From an uncultured Clostridia bacterium (GTDB lineage: Bacteria; Bacillota; Clostridia; Christensenellales; UBA1242), in the NCBI GenBank assembly GCA_934746185.1, contig CAKVEY010000063.1:1-5050 (forward strand): 5,050 nucleotides of DNA. Direction: 5' to 3'. The notes beneath the pieces were generated by a model. That model ran no database searches and had not been told where the DNA came from. It was given only the letters and a program-made list of their open reading frames with translations. Position numbers and translations under genes: made by a program. Numbering within the stretch: the first letter of the stretch is position 1; every line of letters begins with the position of its first letter. This document shows, piece by piece, positions 1 to 5,050 of the stretch.

Positions 1-2490
1 GATATGAACCAAACCTATAACATTAAAAGTGCTAAAAGAATGGTTGATAGAGAAAAACCTATCGTTTGGGACGTTTTAGATGAAGTTATTAAAGACCACC
101 CAGTTTTATTAAACCGTGCTCCAACACTTCACAAACTATCAATTCAAGCGTTTGAACCAGTATTGGTTGAAGGTAATGCTATTAAACTTCACCCATTAGT
201 TTGTGCTGGATTTAACGCCGACTTCGATGGTGACCAAATGGCTGTTCACGTTCCACTAGGTGCAGAAGCTTGTGCTGAAGCAAGATTCTTAATGCTTGCT
301 TCTAACAACATTGTAAAACCAAGTGATGGAAAACCAATTGTTACTCCACAACAAGATATAGTTTTAGGTGCATACTTCTTAACAATGATTAATCCTAACG
401 CTAAGGGTGCTAACAAAAAATTCATAGATGAAGATGAAGCAATTATGGCTAATAGTTTAGGCTATATTGACATTCAAGCCCCTATTTATGTTAGAAGAAC
501 AGGTGAATTTAACGGTGAAAAAGTTTCTAAACTAGTTAAATGTACTGTTGGTAAAATCATTTTAAACAGAGTTGTTCCACAAGACTTAGGATTTGTTGAT
601 AGAACAAATAAAGACTCTTTCCTTGATTATGAAATCAATGAAAAAGTTGTTAAAAACGATGATGGCAGTGTAACAAAATCTAACTTTACAGTTGGTAAAG
701 ACCAATTAGGTGATATAGTTGGTAGAGTATATAACATTCACGGAACTACACCTACTGCAAAATTCCTAGATGATATTAAATCTTTAGGTTACAAATATTC
801 TACATTAAGTGGAATTACTATGAACCTATTTGATATGAATATACCAAAAGAAAGACAAACTATAATTAAAGATACTGAAAAATTAGTTGAAGCAAACGAA
901 AAATTATATAATCGTGGCTTAATTACACTAAACGAAAAAGTTAATAAAAATATTTCTTTATGGGAAAAAGCAACAGGAGATGTATCTCTTGCTGTTAGAA
1001 AAAATTTAGGCGAATTTAACCCATTAAATATTATTGCTACTTCTAAAGCCCGTATGAACCCAGACCAATTAAAACAAGTTTGTGGTATGCGTGGTATATT
1101 AGCCGCAGTTGGTGGTGCTAAAATCGAAATCCCAGTAAAATCTAACTATCGTTTAGGTTTAAAACCTTTCGAATACTTTATGAGTTCTCGTGGTGGTCGT
1201 AAAGGTCTAGCCGATACTGCATTAAAGACAGCTGACGCTGGTTATTTAACAAGAAAATTAGTCGATGTATCTCAAAGCGTTATTGTAAATGAAGAAGATT
1301 GCTTCAAAGCAAATGGCGAAAAAATTAAAGGTATGGTAGTTTCTGCTATTACTGTTGATGATACATTAGTTGCAACATTAAAACAACGTATTGTTGGTCG
1401 TGTTGCTGTAAATGATATTGTAAACCCAGATACACAAGAAGTTATTGTTAAATCTAATGAAATGATTACTTCTAAACAAGCAGACGAAATTGATGCTTGT
1501 GGTATTAAAGCAGTAGAAATTCGTACAGTTTTAACTTGCCGTTGCAAAAATGGTGTATGTGCTAAATGTTACGGTAAAAATATGAGTAGTGATAAACTAA
1601 TTGATGTTGGTGAAGCAGTAGGTATTATTGCAGCACAATCAGTTGGTGAACCAGGTACACAGCTTACAATGAAAAACTTCCATACAGGTGGTGTTGCAAC
1701 TACAACAGATATCACAACAGGTTTACCACGTGTTGAAGAATTGTTTGAAGCAAAACGACCAAAAGGTATGGCTATGCTTTGTGAAACTGCTGGTAAAGTT
1801 ACTGTTAATAAGGTTGATAAACTTGATGAAGTTGTTGTTCATAATAATGAAGGCGATGTTTCTTACTTACTTCCTTATGGTAGCGTATTAAAAGTTAAAA
1901 CAGGTGATAGCGTTGTTCCAGGAACACCTTTAAGTGCTGGTTCAATTTATCCAAACGATATTTTAAGAACACAAGGTGTTAAAGCCGTTCAAGATTATTT
2001 AATTAGTCAAATTTTATATGCTTATTCTAAAAACAGCGTTGATATTAATACTAAACACTTAGAAGTTATTATCCGTCAAATGTTAAGAAAAGTTATTATT
2101 GAAGAACAAGGCGATAGTGATTTCTTACCAAGTTCTTATGTTGATATTTTTGCTTTTGAAGAAGCAAACGATAAACTACTTCGTGAAGGCAAAGTACCAG
2201 CAAGTGCTCAAAGAGTTTTATTAGGAATTGTTAAAGCAGCATTAAACGCAGAAAGTTTCTTATCTGCTGCATCATTCCAAGAAACTCCAATGGTATTAAC
2301 AGAAGCTGCAATTAAAGGTAAAGTTGATACATTAGAAGGATTAAAAGAAAATGTTATTATCGGTAAATTAATTCCTGCTGGAACTGGTAACTTTAATCAT
2401 AAAAATGTTTATCCAAAACTTAACACAGAAAATTTAACAAGTGCTGTTAATGAAACTGAAAACAATAATCAAGATGTTACAGAAGAATAA
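1..2490 (+). CDS. rpoC: DNA-directed RNA polymerase subunit beta' (5'-truncated by window edge)
   Basis: Catalytic beta' subunit of RNA polymerase, in the cytoplasmic core enzyme with alpha2, beta and omega. The frame is open from base 1 and the Met at 4 is internal; about the first third of the protein (zinc ribbon, clamp, lid, rudder) lies upstream. Counting from that Met: HPVLLNRAPTLHK at 32-44; the Mg-binding NADFDGD at 71-77 with Asp73, 75 and 77; F-loop region about 345-370 (GMRG at 361-364); bridge helix about 392-420 (RKGLADTALKTA at 399-410); second zinc site Cys433, Cys512, Cys519 and Cys522; trigger loop from LTM at 554 with His560; jaw region about 655-710; C-terminal SAASFQET and IIGKLIPAGTGN at 785-796. 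The tail is Asn/Glu-rich. I see no large lineage insertion. Oddities: SSRGGRKG replaces the usual STHGARKG, TMKNFH replaces TMRTFH, and SKARMN replaces SGARGN. TAA stop, followed directly by a terminator. Identity is certain. Confidence 0.98.
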   Translation, partial: DMNQTYNIKSAKRMVDREKPIVWDVLDEVIKDHPVLLNRAPTLHKLSIQAFEPVLVEGNAIKLHPLVCAGFNADFDGDQMAVHVPLGAEACAEARFLMLASNNIVKPSDGKPIVTPQQDIVLGAYFLTMINPNAKGANKKFIDEDEAIMANSLGYIDIQAPIYVRRTGEFNGEKVSKLVKCTVGKIILNRVVPQDLGFVDRTNKDSFLDYEINEKVVKNDDGSVTKSNFTVGKDQLGDIVGRVYNIHGTTPTAKFLDDIKSLGYKYSTLSGITMNLFDMNIPKERQTIIKDTEKLVEANEKLYNRGLITLNEKVNKNISLWEKATGDVSLAVRKNLGEFNPLNIIATSKARMNPDQLKQVCGMRGILAAVGGAKIEIPVKSNYRLGLKPFEYFMSSRGGRKGLADTALKTADAGYLTRKLVDVSQSVIVNEEDCFKANGEKIKGMVVSAITVDDTLVATLKQRIVGRVAVNDIVNPDTQEVIVKSNEMITSKQADEIDACGIKAVEIRTVLTCRCKNGVCAKCYGKNMSSDKLIDVGEAVGIIAAQSVGEPGTQLTMKNFHTGGVATTTDITTGLPRVEELFEAKRPKGMAMLCETAGKVTVNKVDKLDEVVVHNNEGDVSYLLPYGSVLKVKTGDSVVPGTPLSAGSIYPNDILRTQGVKAVQDYLISQILYAYSKNSVDINTKHLEVIIRQMLRKVIIEEQGDSDFLPSSYVDIFAFEEANDKLLREGKVPASAQRVLLGIVKAALNAESFLSAASFQETPMVLTEAAIKGKVDTLEGLKENVIIGKLIPAGTGNFNHKNVYPKLNTENLTSAVNETENNNQDVTEE

Positions 2491-2495
2491 TTAAT

Positions 2496-2524
2496 AAAAA
2501 ACTGAGAATTATCTCAGTTTTTTT
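2496..2524 (+). terminator. Intrinsic terminator after rpoC
   Basis: A 7-bp perfect stem, ACTGAGA (2501-2507) with TCTCAGT (2512-2518), closes a 4-nt loop and is followed by a run of T (2518-2524). Flanking A (2496-2500) and T residues extend the stem by A-U pairs. It begins six bases after the rpoC stop, so it probably ends the rpoBC transcript. The A-tract on the other side means it could also work on the minus strand, but no minus-strand gene is seen that would use it. Confidence 0.9.
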
Positions 2525-2568
2525 GTTATAATTAAAAAAATAAATATAAAAAATATTTATTAAAACTA

Positions 2569-2597
2569 TTGACAAATAAGTTTAAGTATATTAAACT
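2569..2597 (+). promoter_or_regulatory. Sigma-70/SigA-type promoter for the leader ORF and ABC exporter
   Basis: Perfect -35 TTGACA (2569-2574), a 17-bp spacer, and -10 TAAACT (2592-2597, 4 of 6 matches to TATAAT). The predicted start is near 2603-2605. The 40 bases upstream are almost pure A/T (2526-2568) and could act as an UP element. TATTAA at 2589-2594 would be an alternative -10 but with a poor 14-bp spacer. The promoter follows the rpoC terminator, so the downstream unit appears to be transcribed independently of rpoC. Confidence 0.7.
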
Positions 2598-2598
2598 T
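2578..2598. promoter_or_regulatory. Candidate operator: 8-bp dyad between -35 and -10
   Basis: AAGTTTAA (2578-2585) and TTAAACTT (2591-2598) are perfect inverted repeats separated by 5 bp. The dyad fills the promoter spacer and covers the -10 hexamer. A dimeric repressor bound there would block polymerase. No regulator gene is in the window, so the protein cannot be named; an AT-rich dyad can also arise by chance in this composition. Confidence 0.4.
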
Positions 2599-2614
2599 TC
2601 AATAGAAATTGAAA
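2597..2614. promoter_or_regulatory. Candidate operator or 5'-leader hairpin at the transcription start
   Basis: TTTCAAT (2597-2603) and ATTGAAA (2608-2614) are perfect 7-bp inverted repeats around AGAA. The centre falls almost exactly on the predicted +1. If transcription starts at about 2604 only the right arm is transcribed, which favours a DNA operator over an RNA hairpin. It abuts the dyad at 2578-2598. Confidence 0.35.
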
Positions 2615-2622
2615 AAGGGGGT
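2615..2622 (+). promoter_or_regulatory. Ribosome binding site of the 22-codon leader ORF
   Basis: AAGGGGGT matches the consensus AAGGAGGT at seven of eight positions and lies 9 nt before the ATG at 2632. This strong site is the main reason to believe the small ORF is translated. It is also complementary to the ORF's own codons 15-18 (see the feature at 2675-2684). Confidence 0.7.
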
Positions 2623-2631
2623 AATTTTACA

Positions 2632-2700
2632 ATGAGCAAATTTAGAAATAAATTTAATCTTAATATTTGTAGTGCCTCTTTTTTATGGATTAAAAATTAG
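2632..2700 (+). CDS. 22-aa peptide upstream of the ABC exporter: probable attenuator leader peptide
   Basis: A short ORF from ATG 2632 to TAG 2698-2700. It begins MSKFRNKF and ends CSASFLWIKN. It has five Lys/Arg and no acidic residue, one Cys (13) and one Trp (19), with a basic N-terminal half and a more hydrophobic C-terminal half. Evidence for translation is a near-consensus ribosome binding site at ideal spacing and a promoter about 30 bp upstream. It is followed by an intrinsic terminator and then the ABC gene, 97 nt after its stop. Residues 3-7 (K-F-R-N-K) contain two overlapping '+X+' tripeptides, a pattern known from macrolide-dependent stalling in Erm leader peptides. Codons 11-15 hold an RNA segment complementary to the terminator. 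I infer a cis-acting leader peptide. It could instead be a small secreted or modified peptide exported by the transporter; it has no double-glycine leader and no signal peptidase site. I recognise no family for it. Confidence 0.6.
   Translation: MSKFRNKFNLNICSASFLWIKN
2664..2674 (+). promoter_or_regulatory. Candidate antiterminator arm inside the leader ORF
   Basis: TATTTGTAGTG (2664-2674) can pair with CACTGCAAATA (2758-2768): 11 contiguous pairs with one G-U. The partner includes four bases of the terminator's 5' arm (2758-2761), the whole loop, and the first base of the 3' arm, so the two structures are mutually exclusive. Being inside codons 11-15, this arm would be masked by a translating ribosome and exposed if a ribosome stalled over codons 4-6. 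The function is inferred from complementarity only. Confidence 0.5.
2675..2684 (+). promoter_or_regulatory. Anti-Shine-Dalgarno-like segment in the leader ORF
   Basis: CCTCTTTTTT can pair with AAAAAGGGGG (2612-2621), the leader ORF's own ribosome binding site, over ten pairs with two G-U. A related copy, CTCTTTTTT at 2711-2719, can pair with AAAGGAGAG (2785-2793), the ABC gene's ribosome binding site, over nine pairs with two G-U. Either could tune translation of the leader or the exporter. Poly-A/poly-U pairing is easy in this composition, so confidence is low. Confidence 0.3.
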
Positions 2701-2754
2701 TTGATAAATTCTCTTTTTTGATAAAATTTAGTTAATAATTTTCTTTATAAATAG

Positions 2755-2781
2755 TTACACTGCAAATAGTGTAATTTTTTT
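2755..2781 (+). terminator. Intrinsic terminator between leader ORF and ABC exporter
   Basis: Perfect 7-bp stem TTACACT (2755-2761) with AGTGTAA (2768-2774), 6-nt loop, followed by seven T (2775-2781). The T-run ends three bases before the ABC gene's ribosome binding site, so terminated transcripts would carry the small ORF but no exporter start. Its position inside one transcription unit, with no promoter between it and the ABC gene that I can see, marks it as a regulatory attenuator or a leaky terminator rather than a unit end. Confidence 0.85.
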
Positions 2782-2797
2782 ATTAAAGGAGAGATTT

Positions 2798-4525
2798 ATG
2801 AAAGATAAAAAGAAGATAGGTATTTTTTCATACCTAAAAAAATATAAATTTAAAATTTTTATATATTTATTAACTATGTTTTTATTTAATGGGGGAACTA
2901 TTTATTCAACCATAAAACTAGCAGAATTTATAACACTAATTAGTAATGGACTATACACAGAATCTATCGTAACAGGAATAATTGTGGTTGGTGTTGCGAT
3001 AATTTCAAGATGTTTATATTATTTATCATCACATATTTATGTAACAATTAAAGCAAGTTTAGCGTATGATGTGCAACTTGATTTAACTAAACAGTTTTTC
3101 AAAATTAAAACACAAACTTTTAGTAATGTTAAATCGGGTGATTTTATTAATAGGGTGTGTTTTGACCCCGAAAATGCTATGGATACATTAGATGGCGTAA
3201 TTGATGATATGGCTATGGCAGTATCTTTTGGCATAACAACAATATATATTTTATTTTTAAATATTTATATCGGTTTAATATTAATAGGATTTTTATTGCT
3301 TTTATTCTTTTTAGAAAATTTGAAAATAAGAATAAAAACAAAAAACAAAAAAATACAAAAAGCTGAAAAAGACAAAATGTTAGGCTTAGTAAATGAAATA
3401 GTGAAATCCGAAAGAGATGTAAAATCATTAAATTTAGATGAAAACTTAACAAAAGATGTAGAGAATTGCTGTGGAAGATATAAAAAAATATCTAAAAAGC
3501 GAGATTCAATAGATGTGTTCTTTTGGAATTTAAGACAAGTTTTAATTGTGGTGATGTTAGGAGTTATATCATTAGTATCAATATTTTTACTACAAGACCA
3601 TAAATTAGCGATTTCAAGTTTTTTATATATTTTAATGAATAGAGATTCTATTTCAAGTGTGGTTTGGATTATGGGCAACACTGCATCTAATTTTAGCGAA
3701 GCGAAACTTTGTATAAAAAGAATGTTTGAAATTTTAAATGAAGATATTTATCCAGTAGAGCATTTCGGGGACTTAACTCCTAATTCTTGCATCGGCGAGA
3801 TAGAATTTAACGATGTTGTTTTTGCTTATAATGAAGATGATAAAGAAAATGTTGTGCTTGATAATTTAAGTTTCAAAATTAAACCAAATTCAACCGTTGC
3901 ATTTGTAGGTAAAAGTGGCTCAGGCAAAACTACAATTTTAAATTTAATTAGTAAATTAACTGAGTGTAAGTCTGGTGAAGTGTTACTTGATGGAAATGAT
4001 ATAAAAACTTTAAGTAAAGATTTTTTGCGTGAAAATATAAGTATGGTTAATCAATTTCCTTACATATTTGATAACACAATTAGAAACAATTTATTAATGG
4101 TTAAACAAAATGCAACCGAAGAAGAATTAATAAAAGCGTGCAAAGAAGCAAGTATTTGGGAGTTTATTTCATCTCTTCCAAAAGGTTTAGATACAAATGT
4201 GGGCGAGAGTGGCATAAAACTTTCTGGTGGACAAAAGCAAAGACTAGCAATTGCTCGTTCGCTTTTAAAACATACAAAAATAATATTATTTGATGAAAGC
4301 ACATCATCTCTTGACAATTTTGCACAAGCTGAAATCAAAAAAAGTATAGATGCGTTATCTAAAAATAGCACAGTTATTATTGTTGCTCACAGACTTTCTA
4401 CTATTAAAAATGCTGATAAAATTTATTTTTTAGAAAATGGCAAAATTAATGGTGAAGGTACTTTTGATGAATTGTTTGAAAATAATAAAGATTTTAATAA
4501 TATGTTTTTAGTTGAAAATATATAA
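2798..4525 (+). CDS. ABC transporter half-exporter, fused transmembrane and ATP-binding domains
   Basis: A 575-aa type IV (ABCB/MsbA/BmrA-like) exporter in the cytoplasmic membrane that couples ATP hydrolysis to efflux; the substrate cannot be read from the sequence. The membrane domain (about 15-295) has six predicted helices near 19-38, 56-76, 138-156, 157-173, 246-266 and 270-290. The ATPase domain (about 333-575) is complete: A-loop Tyr344, Walker A GKSGSGKTT (371-379), Q-loop Gln419, signature LSGGQ (475-479), Walker B IILFDE (495-500) with catalytic Glu500, D-loop SSLD (503-506), H-loop His531. All catalytic residues are present and no partner half-transporter is adjacent, so a homodimer is likely. 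There is no N-terminal C39 peptidase domain, so it is not a processing bacteriocin exporter. Start chosen at ATG 2798, with AAAGGAGAG (2785-2793) four bases upstream. Its codons look more A/T-rich (more ATA, AGA) than those of rpoC, as expected for lower expression or acquisition. The leader suggests induction by a ribosome-targeting compound; drug efflux is my preferred inference. Confidence 0.96.
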   Translation: MKDKKKIGIFSYLKKYKFKIFIYLLTMFLFNGGTIYSTIKLAEFITLISNGLYTESIVTGIIVVGVAIISRCLYYLSSHIYVTIKASLAYDVQLDLTKQFFKIKTQTFSNVKSGDFINRVCFDPENAMDTLDGVIDDMAMAVSFGITTIYILFLNIYIGLILIGFLLLLFFLENLKIRIKTKNKKIQKAEKDKMLGLVNEIVKSERDVKSLNLDENLTKDVENCCGRYKKISKKRDSIDVFFWNLRQVLIVVMLGVISLVSIFLLQDHKLAISSFLYILMNRDSISSVVWIMGNTASNFSEAKLCIKRMFEILNEDIYPVEHFGDLTPNSCIGEIEFNDVVFAYNEDDKENVVLDNLSFKIKPNSTVAFVGKSGSGKTTILNLISKLTECKSGEVLLDGNDIKTLSKDFLRENISMVNQFPYIFDNTIRNNLLMVKQNATEEELIKACKEASIWEFISSLPKGLDTNVGESGIKLSGGQKQRLAIARSLLKHTKIILFDESTSSLDNFAQAEIKKSIDALSKNSTVIIVAHRLSTIKNADKIYFLENGKINGEGTFDELFENNKDFNNMFLVENI

Positions 4526-4527
4526 AG

Positions 4528-4553
4528 AGCCTAAATTAAATTTAGGCTTTTTT
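4528..4553 (+). terminator. Intrinsic terminator after the ABC exporter
   Basis: AGCCTAAAT (4528-4536) pairs perfectly with ATTTAGGCT (4540-4548), giving a 9-bp stem with a 3-nt loop, followed by T (4548-4553). It starts two bases after the exporter stop codon and separates this unit from trpS. Confidence 0.92.
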
Positions 4554-4622
4554 AAATAATTTTAGTTTAGTTAAAATTCAAAAAGTTTATTATATTAAAT
4601 TAAACTTAAATAACAAGTTTAT

Positions 4623-4651
4623 TTGACATAAATTAAAAAATGGTGTATTCT
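4623..4651 (+). promoter_or_regulatory. Promoter of trpS
   Basis: Perfect -35 TTGACA (4623-4628), 17-bp spacer, -10 TATTCT (4646-4651, 4 of 6 matches). The predicted start is near 4658, giving an untranslated leader of only about 24 nt. This is too short for a T-box or a peptide-based attenuator. The stretch from 4554 to 4622 is A/T-rich and holds only a weak AAGTTTA/TAAACTT dyad (4583-4589 and 4601-4607). Confidence 0.65.
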
Positions 4652-4681
4652 TAATTAGTAAAGAAATACTAGGAGATAACT

Positions 4682-5050
4682 ATGAAAAATATAATTTTTA
4701 CTGCTGACAGACCAACTGGAAAATTACATATTGGGCATTATGTTGGTTCACTACGAGAGAGAGTAAGATTACAAAATGAAACAGAATATGATAAACTTTA
4801 TGTAATGATTGCCGATAGTCAAGCATTAACTGATAACGCCGATAATCCATTAAAAGTTAGAGAAAATGTTATGGAAGTTATGCTAGATTATTTATCTGTT
4901 GGTTTAGACCCTGAAAAAACAATATTTTGTGTTCAATCGCAAATTACTGCTCTTCCAGAACTTACTGCTTATTATATGAATTTAGTTACATTGCCAAGAT
5001 TATTAAGAAATCCTACTGTAAAAAATGAAATTCGTGCAAGGGGATTTGAT
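4682..5050 (+). CDS. trpS: Tryptophan--tRNA ligase (3'-truncated by window edge)
   Basis: Class Ic aminoacyl-tRNA synthetase that activates L-tryptophan with ATP and charges tRNA-Trp in the cytoplasm; it acts as a homodimer. The 123 codons present are the N-terminal part of the Rossmann catalytic domain. The ATP-binding signature is HIGH at 16-19 within TADRPTGKLHIGHYVGSL (7-24), followed by the conserved MIADSQALTD (42-51) and LDYLSVGLDP (68-77), then MNLVTLPRLLRNPTVK (99-114). The pattern resembles the streptococcal/clostridial TrpRS type rather than the Bacillus type that usually has GxxPSGxxHLGNY. Full length in the family is about 330-340 aa, so the KMSKS loop and anticodon-binding domain lie beyond the edge. 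Start ATG 4682 has AGGAG (4671-4675) six bases upstream. Transcribed from its own promoter, with terminators isolating it from the exporter. Confidence 0.97.
   Translation, partial: MKNIIFTADRPTGKLHIGHYVGSLRERVRLQNETEYDKLYVMIADSQALTDNADNPLKVRENVMEVMLDYLSVGLDPEKTIFCVQSQITALPELTAYYMNLVTLPRLLRNPTVKNEIRARGFD

Noticed and set aside
1272..1547. Minus-strand open frame inside rpoC, and a +2 frame at 1688-1891
   Set aside because: Both overlap conserved RpoC coding sequence (zinc site and trigger loop) and show no initiation signals or recognisable domain.
2539..2561. 9-bp inverted repeat AATAAATAT/ATATTTATT upstream of the promoter
   Set aside because: It is composed only of A and T in an A/T-only stretch, lies upstream of the predicted start, and is easily expected by chance. 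At most it is part of an UP element.
2632..2700. The small ORF as a tryptophan attenuator leader for trpS
   Set aside because: It has a single Trp codon, and the ABC gene and a strong terminator lie between it and trpS, which has its own promoter.
2701..2725. Direct repeat TTGATAAA (2701-2708 and 2718-2725)
   Set aside because: Only two short A/T-rich copies, no relation to a promoter, terminator or mobile-element end that I can see.
3037..3681. Overlapping open frames on the minus strand inside the ABC gene
   Set aside because: They are antisense to a well-conserved membrane domain, have low-complexity Phe/Leu/Ile-rich translations, and show no ribosome binding site or promoter. They are shadows of the A/T-rich coding strand.
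2798..4525. The ABC protein as a peptidase-containing bacteriocin exporter (C39 family)
   Set aside because: The first membrane helix begins about 19 residues from the start, leaving no space for the roughly 130-residue N-terminal protease domain.
1..5050. UGA-as-Trp recoding (Mycoplasma-type genetic code)
   Set aside because: All reading frames are intact under the standard bacterial code, and all five Trp codons in rpoC and the ABC gene are TGG. Too few codons to exclude recoding elsewhere, but nothing here supports it.

Overview
The window comes from an AT-rich, low-GC Gram-positive-like bacterium (Bacillota, possibly a Mollicutes-related or uncultured Clostridia/Erysipelotrichia-type lineage; the sequence does not settle which). 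The reasons are the strong A/T bias, purine-rich AAGGAG-type ribosome binding sites, short U-tailed intrinsic terminators, and a TrpRS resembling the streptococcal/clostridial 'DRPTGKLHIGHYVGSL' type. All five Trp codons in the rpoC part and the ABC gene are TGG and the stops used are TAA or TAG, so nothing points to UGA recoding.

Layout, all on the + strand: (1) 1-2490, the C-terminal two thirds of rpoC (RNA polymerase beta' subunit), entering from the left and closed by an intrinsic terminator at 2496-2524. (2) 2525-2797, a roughly 270-bp regulatory interval. It holds a promoter (TTGACA-17-TAAACT) overlain by two dyads, a 22-codon ORF with a near-consensus ribosome binding site (2632-2700), and a second intrinsic terminator (2755-2781) that ends just before the ribosome binding site of the next gene. 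(3) 2798-4525, a complete 575-aa ABC half-exporter with fused membrane and ATPase domains, followed by its own terminator (4528-4553). (4) A promoter and the first 123 codons of trpS (tryptophanyl-tRNA synthetase), running off the right edge.

The most interesting part is the leader of the ABC exporter. The terminator lies between the small ORF and the transporter. Codons 11-15 of the small ORF (2664-2674) can form an 11-bp duplex (one G-U) with 2758-2768, which would break the terminator hairpin. The small peptide also starts with a Lys-Phe-Arg-Asn-Lys run, which contains two '+X+' tripeptides of the kind linked to macrolide-dependent ribosome stalling. A ribosome stalled there would leave the antiterminator arm free. 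I therefore infer a ribosome-mediated attenuator controlling an antibiotic-type exporter, similar in logic to bmrB-bmrCD of Bacillus subtilis. The alternative is that the 22-aa peptide is itself a secreted or modified product exported by the ABC protein.

A second point of interest is RpoC, which is otherwise canonical but carries unusual substitutions in normally near-invariant active-centre segments (F-loop, bridge helix N-terminus, trigger loop).
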